From assembly GCF_004337985.1 (NCBI RefSeq), contig NW_021940918.1, forward strand, positions 1,860,001 through 1,924,000: DNA of 64,000 bases, given 5' to 3'. The translations under genes and the position numbers were made by a program. Each line of letters begins with the position of its first letter. The first letter of the stretch is position 1. This DNA comes from Pyricularia pennisetigena (lineage: Eukaryota; Ascomycota; Sordariomycetes; Magnaporthales; Pyriculariaceae). Shown here piece after piece: positions 48,981 to 59,671 of the stretch. The notes beneath the pieces are model-generated. The model ran no database searches. It was not told where the DNA came from and saw nothing but the letters and a program-made list of their open reading frames with translations.

Positions 48981-51900
48981 TCAGTAAGGCTGTTCAATAG
49001 CATGCATGTGCGATCGTTTGGGCGGATATGTACTAACCTCAAGTTGGACGCCTTTATGTATGTGCACCAGCCAGTCCACATAGCTTTGTGCTTCATTGTT
49101 TCGATCCTCAACCAACATGCGTGCAAACTCGTATTCGGCCCCGTCAATGCCCTGTCGTGCCAGCTGGATCGTGAGTCCCTTGGAACCGCGGAGCGTCCGC
49201 AGAAACTCCACTATGTTGCGCACTTGCGCGTTTAAATGTGTTTCCAAGACTGGCAGCGTTGAAGTGTAAGGGTCCAGTGCCTTGAGTTCCGTCTTGTCCT
49301 CTCCAAAGAGATCGGCGATGAGATTGGGCGACGTTTGTGCATGGAACCACAACAAACATTGTTGCCCATTATCAACCAAATAGACACCACCAGTCTCGAC
49401 GCGGCTGAAAGATGCCCGTATGGCGGGTGGCATGCGGAGATGACCAGTTTGCGGATCCGGGAAACCCTCCTCAGGTTGAAGGTTGTGAATGGGAATCATG
49501 CGTGGGTACAGATATAAGCTGAGCTCGAGTGCGCTCATGGACCGTATCATGCGCATCTCGTGTACTCTCCTGTCCGACGTCTCGCTGCCACCCTTAAATG
49601 CCCTGCACTTGATGAGCGCAAGCATGTAAATGCAGAACTCCTTAAGTCGCTCAGGCATGACGAGTTGACCCGGCGGATGCGACTGGGCGGTATGGTTTTT
49701 CCGGTAGCCAGCCATTGAGTCAATCGTCTTCTCAGTGAGGCTGAGACGAATTTCTTTCAGAGAAGCCGATGTTGTTGCAAGCTTTGTTGCAGCTTCCTTG
49801 GCGAGGATGGAATAAACCGCGTCCTGGTCTACAAATTTCATGCTCTCGCGTGGATTTTCGTTCACGCTGGCAATGATATTGCAGCATCGTACGCGCCTCT
49901 CACCATTTCCTGTGGTGTACAGCAAGGCCGCTTGGAAGTGAGCATCCAGCTTCGAGTCCAACTTGCCGTCGTAGCTGAAGCTGACACCGATGGCCTTGTC
50001 CTGGTCGATAACTCCAATCTCAAGGTCGGCGTTGAAAGTGTGTTGGATAAAGTTGCCGTGGTAAGCAGAAACCTGAAGACCATTCGAGCATCGGACTTTC
50101 ATCAGGGCTTGGTAACCCGTCTCCCGTTCCACGGCATGCTTGATCTCTAGCGATAATTTGGTGTTGTCCCTAGGCGCGATGAAGTTAGGGTAATAGTAGG
50201 TCTCGCCACCCGTGGTAGACGAAACATGGCCTGTGTGCGTGTGTCAGTATAAACAAAATGATAAAAGAAACACCCCCGGGAGAAACAAGGCCACACTTAC
50301 CGACGGTTGCAATGTCCAGGTAGCCACCGGAAGGTGCAGCCATGAAAAAGTCGACACCAATCCCACTGGATGCCATTTTCTCCGCCAACTTCTTCCAGGC
50401 AGGGTGCTCGGTCGTGAACAGCTTCTTGTCAATCTCGCCACCTGGATGCTTGCCATCATCCCTCATGAAGAGGCGTCCGGGGCCCCAGGTCGGGAGCGCA
50501 GAGAGTGAACAAATGACCTTGCCTCCCGTCTTCTCTAGTGCTGACACTGCTGAGTTGAGAGTGGAAAGCAGCGCGGGTTCTGGGTTCTTGATGTTGGAAA
50601 ACATAGTCGGCAATCTGCTCAAAAGCGAAGTGATGACAGCCCTGCAGGATCGTTAGTGTATATTTGACGAGAAAGCCTGGCATCAAGACCGCTTACTTGG
50701 ACTCATAGGGATCAACAAAGAGTCCCTCGCTAAGCGGAACGAATGGATCCTCGATGTCGGTCATGATCATCATTTGTGCTTGTTCCAAGGATGCCTGCAA
50801 ACCCAACGTCAGTCAGCAATTTTAGAACCACGACAGATCACAGGTGGCGAGCCGCCAGACGCAGGCAAAAAAGATGACATACGCTGACGTTGTAGAAGTG
50901 TACGTCCTTGTCAAAAGTAACGAATCCGACCCTGGCGTTGGGGGGTATACTCCTTTTCACCTTGGTCTCGCCATTTTCATCCTTTTCGTCCTCACTACTA
51001 TCGCCGCCATATAGTGCCCTCAGGACGCCATCACAAAAGGACTCAAGGAAGCCCTTGTTGTAAGATTCTTGCGTCACGTCGATCACAAACAGCCAGCGCA
51101 TGCCGACAGGCTCTCTTGTCCAGTACTCCTTGGGCACAACAAACTCGACTGTACCTCGGCAGAGCTCCGGCCGTTGGTCTCGGTCGGCACGTACACCTTG
51201 TGGCGAGGTCGCACAGAAATATTCCGATGGGGTATCGTTGGGGTACGTGCAAAGGTTGCAGACGAATTTGTTACCACCGGCCCTGAACATCATAAAAGGG
51301 TTGATGTAGGCTCGACATCTTCGGCATCTTGGAGGACCAGCATCACCAAAGTCCAGAACCGGGATCGGAGATTCTCCCTCCTGTAACCGGGCTAGAGGTT
51401 GCAGTATGAGACCCAGGGGCAGACCAGTACTTTGCAGGCCTTCTGTGCTCGAGGGGATATTGTTCATGGTCAAACGAGCATATTTAGGAGACGAGTTGCC
51501 CTGATCGTAGGCCACGAAGGAGATGGCGGCAGGTGGAGGTACATGTCGTTCGAAAGTGGGATAGACATTGCTGAAAAAGTATTGCTGAACGGAGTCACGA
51601 GAGACTGGGACACTAGGGATCTCATCGGGCGAAACTTGGGAGGAACCGCCGCTTGGTGCGAAGGCGGGCGGCGACACGGGGCCGCCTGGTACTGGGGCGA
51701 ACTGCGACGAAGGCGCAGGAAACGGCGTACCGGTCTGAGCAGGGAATTGTACACCAGCCTGCCTTGGGAACTGGTTGGCCTGCGGGTCTACTTGGCCAAC
51801 GAAGCCGCTGGTTCCCGAAGGGTCGGAATTCAAGAAAGCTGTCGCCGGCGTCCCGACAGGCGGAATGCCATTGAAAGCCTGTGACGAGCCAGTAGCCTCA

Positions 51901-52301
51901 ACAGTATGATAGGCGTGCCTGTCCTTCTTCTTCTTCTTCCCGTGCACTGAAGCAGCCTCCTGGCCTAGGCTCATGCCCCCCATCTGTGCCGCCAGGTCGG
52001 CATCCTGACCTGGAGAAGACTGACCCTGAAAGTAACCCTGCGCTCCGGGAGCCTGCTGTGCTTGCACCGGCGCGCCATAGCCGGGTGCCGATGGTTGGGG
52101 ACCTGCGCTGCCATAGTACTGCTGTTGTCCAGGCGGTGAGTTTGCAGAGACCGGAGAACCATAAGCTGGACTCTGCTGAGCTGGGAATTGTGCCGCGGGC
52201 GGTTGGAACTGGGGAGGTGCGGGCTGGCTGGTGCGATTGGGATCGTTGGGGTCCAGCTGCTCGCCCTGCCCCAGGGCATGATACATGGAATAGTCGGCCA
52301 T
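48981..52301 (-). CDS. SEC24: COPII coat protein Sec24
   Basis: Cargo-selecting subunit of the COPII coat; forms the inner layer with Sec23 on vesicles leaving the ER. Minus-strand exons 52301-50883, 50794-50697, 50641-50301 and 50230-49038, then either a 9-base last exon 48989-48981 (1019 residues) or read-through of the 48-base intron (1035 residues); both end at the same stop. The N-terminal 270 residues are Pro/Gln/Ala-rich, as in all Sec24, with KKKKKDRHAYH near residue 130. The zinc finger is Cys326-x2-Cys329 ... Cys348-x2-Cys351 in CRRCRAYINPFMMF. The trunk has RWLFVIDVTQESYNKGF and FYNVS, then helical and gelsolin-like parts (for example LYLYPRMIPIHNL). The start at 52301 (MADYSMYHALGQGEQ) matches fungal Sec24; the frame is open upstream without an ATG. 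Shares a 958-base upstream region with CFT2. Confidence 0.95.
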
Positions 52302-53259
52302 TGAGCTCACTGCATCTGCAAGTTGCGATCCGCGGTCGGTGTGGTTGCTCGAGGAAGTAAGTTCGTTGAGGGTGTCTGCCCCTCCAAATCGAGGTAAGCT
52401 GGTATGTTGGGTTACCTTAGGTACCTGCAATACTGGGAAAGCGTATGTAGTAAACAAGACATTAGCTGGGTAAGGAGAGACCGATCATGCACCCTAGACG
52501 AATGTCATATTCGTCAAGAGATTGTGTGTATAAAAGACTTGCAGTCAAGCGCAAGCTGATATGTGTCGCAAGGCCGAACTTCTAGATTTAACTTCCCGAG
52601 CCTTGGGCGGCGGTATGGTTTGCTGGCCTTTTCCCCAAAGGTGGTCTTTACTGGTTTGCTAAGAATAATCCCGTCCCACCTGGTTTAGGCTGTCAAGCTT
52701 CAGGCTCATGTCAGGGTCAAGGGTTCTTGCTTTCAGGTGCCTTAGGTACCTCGGTACCTTGTACTTGCCTTGTAGCTTTTGGACCCCACCTAAAGTCATG
52801 TTACAATGTCTTCCGAAGCATTCTTCCGTCGCCGAAGCCTTAAACGCATGCTACGATTGTATTTTGTGGGACTCGAGGTGGGGACTGACGAACATCGATG
52901 CTGGGACCTGCAGCAATGAGTTGCGCGCACTATTTGGGCCAGCACGTGTGGTGGTGGAGCTTGACGCGACATATGCATTCCCTTGCGGTGAAACTCAAGC
53001 GCAAATCGACGCTGCGGCCGACAATCAAGCAATCAATCTTAGGATCGGATGTGAATCTGGTTTTTTTTTTTTTTTTTTTTTTGGGCCTCCCCCAGCAATA
53101 CCAACCTAGCATTTCGACCTGGAATACATAAGCACATATCGACAGCGCTATCTAGTCGAAGGCATATGTCGATACTTGTGCCAACAGAAATCCTTCAAAA
53201 TCAAAGATGAGATGACGAGTCTTTGTTAGGCTAGCTTCCTCCGACCCAAGTCTGCGATA
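52302..53259. promoter_or_regulatory. Divergent promoter region, SEC24 and CFT2
   Basis: 958 bases between the two start codons, so both promoters must lie here. It holds AGGTACCT-type words at 52413-52426 and 52735-52762 and a T-rich homopolymer near 53060-53082. A tiny upstream frame (ATG CAG TGA) lies just before the SEC24 start on the minus strand. No TATA box is evident. Confidence 0.55.
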
Positions 53260-56223
53260 ATGTTTACTTTCAGTCCTCTCCAGGGCGCGCTGTCCGAAGC
53301 GACAGCGTCCCAGTCATTGTTGGAGCTGGATGGTGGTGTAAAGGTCCTCATAGACCTTGGATGGGACGAGACATTTGATGTCGAGAAGCTCAAGGAGGTC
53401 GAAAAGTATGGTTTCCGCGGATGGCAACATCACTCCGTCTGTTTGCGATAGCATTGATGTTGACTATGGTTCCCTAGACAAGTTCCCACATTATCATTGA
53501 TACTTCTTACGCATGCGACCGTACCGCATCTCTCCGCATTGGTTCATTGCTGCAAGAACTTTCCACTCTTCGCACGAATTCCAATATACGCAACACAGCC
53601 AGTCATCGACCTCGGCCGGACGCTTATCCAAGACTTGTATTCGTCAACTCCAGCGGCAGCTACTTCGATACCAGACAGCGCATTGGCCGAGGCCTCATAT
53701 TCGTTCTCACAAACACAGACTAGTGGACATGGCTTTCTCCTCCAGGCACCATCTCCTGACGAGATCGCCAAATACTTTTCACTCATCCAACCCTTGAAGT
53801 ATTCACAACCTCACCAGCCTCTCGCGTCTCCGTTTTCGCCCCCACTCAATGGCCTGACTATCACGGCTTACAATGCCGGACATTCACTGGGAGGCACAAT
53901 ATGGCACATCCAGCATGGCATGGAGTCGATAGTGTACGCGGTCGATTGGAATTTGGCCAGAGACAATGTCTACGCTGGCGCTGCCTGGATGGGTGGCGGA
54001 CACGGCGGAGGTGGTGCAGAGGTCATTGAGCAGCTCAGGAAACCGACAGCACTCGTTTGCAGTACGCGGTCGGCAGAGGGTGGCTTGACGAGAGCTGCGC
54101 GAGACCAACAACTGCTGGACACCATGAGGATGACTGTATCCAGAGGTGGTACAGTCTTGATACCAGTGGACTCAAGCGCAAGGGTGTTAGAACTGGCATA
54201 CCTACTCGAGCACGCTTGGCGCTCAGAAGCCAGCACTGAGGGCGGCGGGCTCAGCACTGCGAAGCTGTACTTGGCCGGCCGCAGCGTTCACAGCACTATC
54301 AAACTGGCAAAGAGTATGTTTGAGTGGATGGACAACAGTATTGTGCAGGAGTTTGAGGCTGGAGCAGACCAGGGCTTCCGGAGAACAAACGGAGCAGGCG
54401 GTAATGCGGATGCAAAGGGCAAAGACGGAGGACCCTTCGATTTCAAATATTTGAGGTTGCTGGATCGCAAAGCACAGGTTCTCAAGCTATTGGAGCCCTC
54501 TGATGATGAGCTCAGAGGGAAGGTTATCTTGGCTACCGACACGAGCCTCGAGTGGGGCTTCTCCAAGGACGTAATTGCGGCCATCGCCAGCGACTCCAAG
54601 AATATGGTTGTTCTCCCAGAGAAGCCTGCCGAAAGCTCGAAGAATAATCCGTCAATATCACGCCAATTGTGGAGGTGGTGGAAGGAGCGCAAGGATGGAG
54701 TAGCTGACGAGCAGTTGAGTGGGCCTGGCTCTGCTGAGCAGGTATTTGCCGGCGGTAGGGAGCTACAAATCAGGGAGTCGAAGAAGGTTCCATTGGCAGA
54801 CAGTGAACTATCAATATACCAGCAATGGCTGGCAACTCAGCGGCAGCTCAACGCTACGGTCCAAGGTGGTGGCGCGTCGGCTCTGGAGGCCTCTGCGGAT
54901 GTAGCCGACGATGTGTCGTCCGAGTCATCAAGCGACTCTGATGACTCGGAAAACGAGCAGCAGGGCAAAGCACTGAACGCATCTACAACCCAGGCCAGCA
55001 GGAAAAAAGTTGTGCTCCAGGACGAAGACCTCGGGGTCATGATACTGCTGAAGAAGCCAGGTGTCTACGACTTTCCGGTCAAAGGCAAGAAGGGACGCGA
55101 AAGAATGTTTCCCCTTGCTGTTCGACGAAGGAGAAACGATGAATTTGGCGAACTGATCCGGCCGGAAGACTACTTGCGCGCCGAGGAGCGGGAGGAGAAC
55201 GAGAGACCGGACACGCAACAGCTGCAGAGGAGTGACGGCCAGGATGGGTTTGGCCAAAAGCGAAAATGGGACGACGCAGGGTCCAGAAACGCTGCAAATG
55301 GGCTGAACAGGCGTGGACAGCGGGGTCAAGCCGATGACACAGATGCAGCACAAGCGACATCAGGGCCTGCTCCGGATGAGCTGGACCTGGTCGAGGATGT
55401 CGAAGAGGAGGTGGTTACGGGCCCTGCGAAGCTTGTACACACATCGAAAACCGTCTCGGTCAATCTGCGCTTGGCACTGATTGACTTCTCGGGCCTTCAC
55501 GATCGCAGGAGTCTTGCAATGCTGATCCCTTTGATCCAACCGAGGAAACTCATTCTGGTGGCGGGTTCCGCGGACGAAACGGAGGCCGTAGCCAACGACT
55601 GTCGCAGAAACGCAATCGAGGTCTTCACCCCGCCAGTCGGCGCGGTTGTCGATGCATCGGTTGATACCAATGCATGGGTAGTGAAACTTGCGGATCCACT
55701 AGTCAAACGACTCAAGTGGCAGCAAGTTCGCGGGCTGGGCATTGTTACGGTCACCGCGCAGCTCACAGCAACGCCCGCAACACAAAAGAACGGCATACCG
55801 CTGCTGGTTGCAGATGAAGATGGTGCGAACAAGAGACAGAAGACCAAAGCTACGGGGCCCGAAGACCAGGAATCGGCCGCCGAAGATGAAGAGGTGGGCG
55901 TCATGCCCACACTCGATGTGCTGCCCGTGGCTATGGTGTCGGCATCGCGCTCGGCGGCTCAAGTACTACATGTTGGCGAGCTGAGGCTTGCGGATCTGCG
56001 GAGGACGATGCAGAACTTGGGGCACTCGGCGGATTTTAGAGGAGAGGGTACACTCCTCATTGACGGAACGGTCGTCGTTCGCAAGACTGCAGCCGGCAGA
56101 GTCGAGATTGAAAGCGTGGGTGTCCCAGGTACTGGTGGCGGGCCGGCTGCGCGGATGGGTGGTACATTCTATGCTGTTAAGAAGACTATATATGATGGCT
56201 TGGCTGTTGTCGCCGGGGCATGA
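53260..56223 (+). CDS. CFT2: Cleavage and polyadenylation factor subunit Cft2 (CPSF100)
   Basis: Subunit of the nuclear complex that cleaves and polyadenylates pre-mRNA; the non-catalytic partner of the endonuclease Ysh1/CPSF73. Two exons, 53260-53405 and 53478-56223, giving 963 residues. The start MFTFSPLQGALSEATASQSL and the junction at EKQVPTLSLILLTHA are typical of fungal CFT2. It has a metallo-beta-lactamase plus beta-CASP fold, but where the nuclease has HxHxDH this protein reads THATVPH (60-66), so zinc ligands are missing, as is normal for CPSF100. NAGHSLGGTIWHI (His184) and VYAVDWN are conserved core pieces. A large charged insertion (from about 480) carries a Ser/Asp run near 528 and a long Asp/Glu/Arg-rich part before the C-terminal domain, which ends GGTFYAVKKTIYDGLAVVAG. 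RPL43 starts 0.8 kb downstream. Confidence 0.95.
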
Positions 56224-56757
56224 GCTATTAGTGCACTAGCTTACTGGAGGTTGCTGGTTTATGTCAGATTAGTGTATTGAATCCAAAATCCCAGTTACCT
56301 ACCAGTCTCACGAATTTCTTTCCTGCCAAGCAGCGTCAATCATTGATGCAATTACGTAGATTTGCCGCGTTTACCTGGTCTTCAGGCTCGTCCAATTTGA
56401 GAAGGGTTCCGAGCATGAGAATTAATCATCCGGACTGGCCAAGGCGATGATAAAGATGAAATGTCATCACCAGATGAGATCCAACCAGGCTGCCTGCTCC
56501 ACAGCCAGGTAAACCATGAAGAGGCCATACCATTACGCTGAATGCGCCGATCAACTTTTGCATGGGAGTATCTGTTTGCGAGTGAGCTTGCCTGTTTGCT
56601 ATTTTTTTTTTCTCTCTTTTTTTTCTTTCATTTTACTTGTCAAGCTTGTGTATTGTCTGTCTCTCTTTTCTTTATGTCACTTGTTGCTTTCTCCCCTACC
56701 CGAAACCGCACAAAGCTCAACAAAATTGCAGCCAACCCCAGTTTGCACAATGACAGG

Positions 56758-56768
56758 CACGTGATTGG
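56758..56768 (+). promoter_or_regulatory. CACGTG overlapping an inverted CCAAT box, RPL43 promoter
   Basis: CACGTGATTGG: an E-box (Cbf1-type site) directly joined to ATTGG, the reverse of CCAAT, 238 bases before the start codon. Cbf1-like control of ribosomal protein genes is known in several ascomycetes; its role here is inference. Confidence 0.5.
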
Positions 56769-56859
56769 ACGGGGCGTCTCTTAGCTTGGCTGTGCTGCCC
56801 CTCTTGGAGTGGCTGCGTGGGGCTAAAGGTTCAAGACGGGAGCGAGCCACAAAGTTCGT

Positions 56860-56865
56860 CACGTG
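56860..56865 (+). promoter_or_regulatory. Second CACGTG element, RPL43 promoter
   Basis: CACGTG, preceded by GT, 136 bases before the RPL43 start and 102 bases from the first copy. Confidence 0.45.
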
Positions 56866-56995
56866 GACCAAAACCCAGCACCACCAGACTTGACAAAATT
56901 AACCAGTGATCAAGCCAAAACCCACAAACCGTCACAACAACGCCGTACGCTTCGCAAATCGTCAAGAACATCCTCTTGCCCCCAAATCAATCACA

Positions 56996-57517
56996 ATGGC
57001 GAAGCGCACAACCAGTAAGTAACTACTCATAGCCATGAACTATTTGAACTTTTAATTTCTGGTCACTAACGCATCGCAGAGGTCGGTATCACCGGCAAGT
57101 ACGGTACTAGGTACGAAATAATCCAGTCCCCGCCATTTTCGCACACCAGCAAAATTATTCCCAAAGCTTAATCGAGTCGACTCTAACAACCGCACAGATA
57201 TGGTGCCTCCCTGAGGAAGCAGGTCAAGCGTATGGAAATCAGCCAGCACGCCAGGTACACATGGTATGTCGAAGCGAGTCAACAAGTCGCGAGCAGTTAG
57301 AGGCGTCACGCCCCCGAAAATGGCGACACCAAGACTGACAAATACGGTCAACAGCACCTTCTGCGGCAAGAACACCGTCAAGAGGCACTCGGTCGGCATC
57401 TGGAGCTGCGGCGCCTGCAAGAAGACCATCAGCGGAGGAGCCTACGTCGTCTCGACCCCCGCTGCTGCCGCCGCCAGGTCGACCCTCAGGCGTCTGCGTG
57501 AGATCGCCGACGTTTAG
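56996..57517 (+). CDS. RPL43: 60S ribosomal protein eL43 (L37a family)
   Basis: Small zinc-binding protein of the large cytosolic ribosomal subunit. Four exons: 56996-57014, 57080-57110, 57198-57263 and 57355-57517, joining to 92 residues, the exact family length. The order is [19 protein letters not shown], then [19 protein letters not shown], then a zinc ribbon with Cys39, Cys42, Cys57 and Cys60 (CTFCGKNT ... WSCGAC), then [14 protein letters not shown]. The first two exons are only 19 and 31 bases. An AGGTAC inside exon 3 imitates a donor, but frame and family demand the later TGGTATGT. Several introns early in a short gene are usual for ribosomal protein genes of filamentous fungi. Very secure. 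Confidence 0.97.
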
Positions 57518-59671
57518 ATCAGCATTCTTCCACGCGAGTCTCTTTGTTCCTTTTTCCAAACAATGATCGATCGACCAGGTCCCGGATTGTAAGCAATCGA
57601 GTGGGGTATCCGAAAGGGCGACGAATGCAATGGTTCATGGGGGGACAGAAAAAAATCATGGATGGTGACGGAAGTTTCTGGGACTGTCCTTCGGCGTTAT
57701 TTAATGGCAAATGGAATGGCTTTTTCGGCATTGTCTTTTATGTCCTTTCAGCAGCGTGCCATACGAGTGACGACGGTCAATTTCTTACGTCTCATTAAAA
57801 CCGCGACACAACCGGATCTTGCAGGAGCTAGCAGGACCTTGCCCCGATTTCAGGGTCCTTGATGAAGAATTATTGGTTGAGGCATGTGCAGCCTTACCAA
57901 TCTTGCCCTTCGAGGTCATCAAATAACACGTCTGCAAGTTACAAACTTCCCGTGCGTTCGTTTGTAATCTCCATTCAACAAAGTCGATCCTCAGACATCC
58001 CGGGAGCTGTTGATTATTGTGGACTTGTGTTCGGATTATTGCATGAAGTGATACAATTGGCAATCTTGTCGCAGTTGTGACTGATGTCTTGTGCAGGCTA
58101 TTTCGACAAGAATGAATTGGAGAAATCTGAAAATGTCACAGTGCTTTTCCAGTCTGCCAGTATTAATTGTTCACTCAAGCCGCCTTGATCCACTGAAACC
58201 TGGTTTGCAGTAGGCGCATGAGAAAGCATGCTACTGAGGTCAGGGCGTGTTGGAGTTATCGCCTGTAATAATGCGTTTATAATGCCGTCAAGTCCGTATA
58301 CTGTAGAAAGCAACTGGCCATACTGTATAGCCGACGTTTGTGCCGATACCATGTTCACAGTTTGCTAAAAATATACTCATAGTAATTACTTGAATAAAAG
58401 TAAAGGTTCGTCCACGAAATTGATACGATGCATATGAAAAATGTCGAAATCTTGGTTCGGACATGACTGGATTAGGACTCATACATAGATGGGTAATTAT
58501 ATCGAGCTTTGGTTCTAAAGCAAGACCAGCCTCTGTGAAAGGACATCCAAAGGCTTACGCGTTGCAATATAGACAAAGAAATGAGTGAGGAGCCAACGTC
58601 GGGGATACATCCTGGATTCCCCAGTCAATGATCCATAAAAATTGATTCGCGGTTTAATCCCGGTGGTCTGTGGCGGAGTAGCTGTGACGCTAAATTCGGC
58701 GGGTTAGGGTGGATTTGCCGTGTGGTCGAAGTACGGCGTCCCTAATTAGGTGGTTGTACCTAATGGATTGAAAGACGTCGCGGTACTTACAGAGTCCTAG
58801 TCGAGTTGGATACGACCTCTCTCCATCATGCTACCTAGATAGACTAAGAGTCTAAGACGCATCAAAGTCGGTAGGCTGGCATGCAGTGCGGTCTCCAAGT
58901 CTGGTGTTGTCGGCTGCCAGAAATGCGTCATTTGCTGCCGCTGCAGACGCCAAAAGGGCCATAGCCGTCATTGTCGAAAAAAAGAAAAGCTGTAGGATCT
59001 ACTTGGGTACTTACTTCTACGCACCAGCCGTCGCCAGCCTGCAGCGCCAGGCAATTGTGGATTGGATTAATTGACTGGCGGCTGGGGATTCGCCCAGCCT
59101 CATTCAAATCTTGCGTGTCCGTTATCAGCTGTGCACCTGCCCGATCAGCATGCGACTTTCTTGGGCTAGCAACAAGCAAACTCTGCTCGCTCGACTTTGT
59201 TATCATTCCGTGAATTACTTAGCCTCCCCAACATTGAATTCCATCATCGGCTGGTGTGTGTGTGCCCGCTGAATGATCGGATTACAGTGTAGAAACTAAA
59301 GAAATGGGCAGTGGCCCGACCACCTGTTGATTGACGTCTGGTCCTGTTTAACAGCGCGAGCCCGCCAGCCAGCCAGCGCATGGTGGAGTGGCCGAGGAGA
59401 CCGAAGCCTAAGAGCCCAGTTTAGGTAGGAGGTACCCTGTCGTGGCCAAGATCCCAGGAGCTGAGGCACACCCACACTCGTGCCAACTTTCTCCGTTCGA
59501 ACTCCTTTTTTCCCACGACTTTCCGACCAACAAACTTGCAACCAAATACCCGATATCGACACCGACACCATCATTTGAGCATGTCTAGGACAATCGGCCA
59601 CCCCTAGCCGTCGGTCCTCGCAACATTGCTCAAAAGAATATTGAGTATTTCTGTGCACCATCTACCGCGAA
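57518..59671. other. 2.2 kb spacer between RPL43 and MSS4
   Basis: No gene. The middle (58.1-58.9 kb) is AT-rich with only short frames. A GGTAGGAGGTACC word lies near 59425, and a short upstream open frame in the MSS4 leader at 59581-59607. Confidence 0.5.
59581..59607 (+). promoter_or_regulatory. Upstream open reading frame in the MSS4 leader
   Basis: ATG plus seven codons and a TAG stop, ending 64 bases before the MSS4 start. If the transcript begins upstream of it, it should reduce initiation at MSS4. Confidence 0.45.

Larger units (their letters stand above)
56224..56995. other. Spacer between CFT2 and RPL43
   Basis: CFT2 3' flank, then a T/C-rich stretch (56600-56700) and the RPL43 promoter with two CACGTG elements. 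No gene. Confidence 0.6.
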
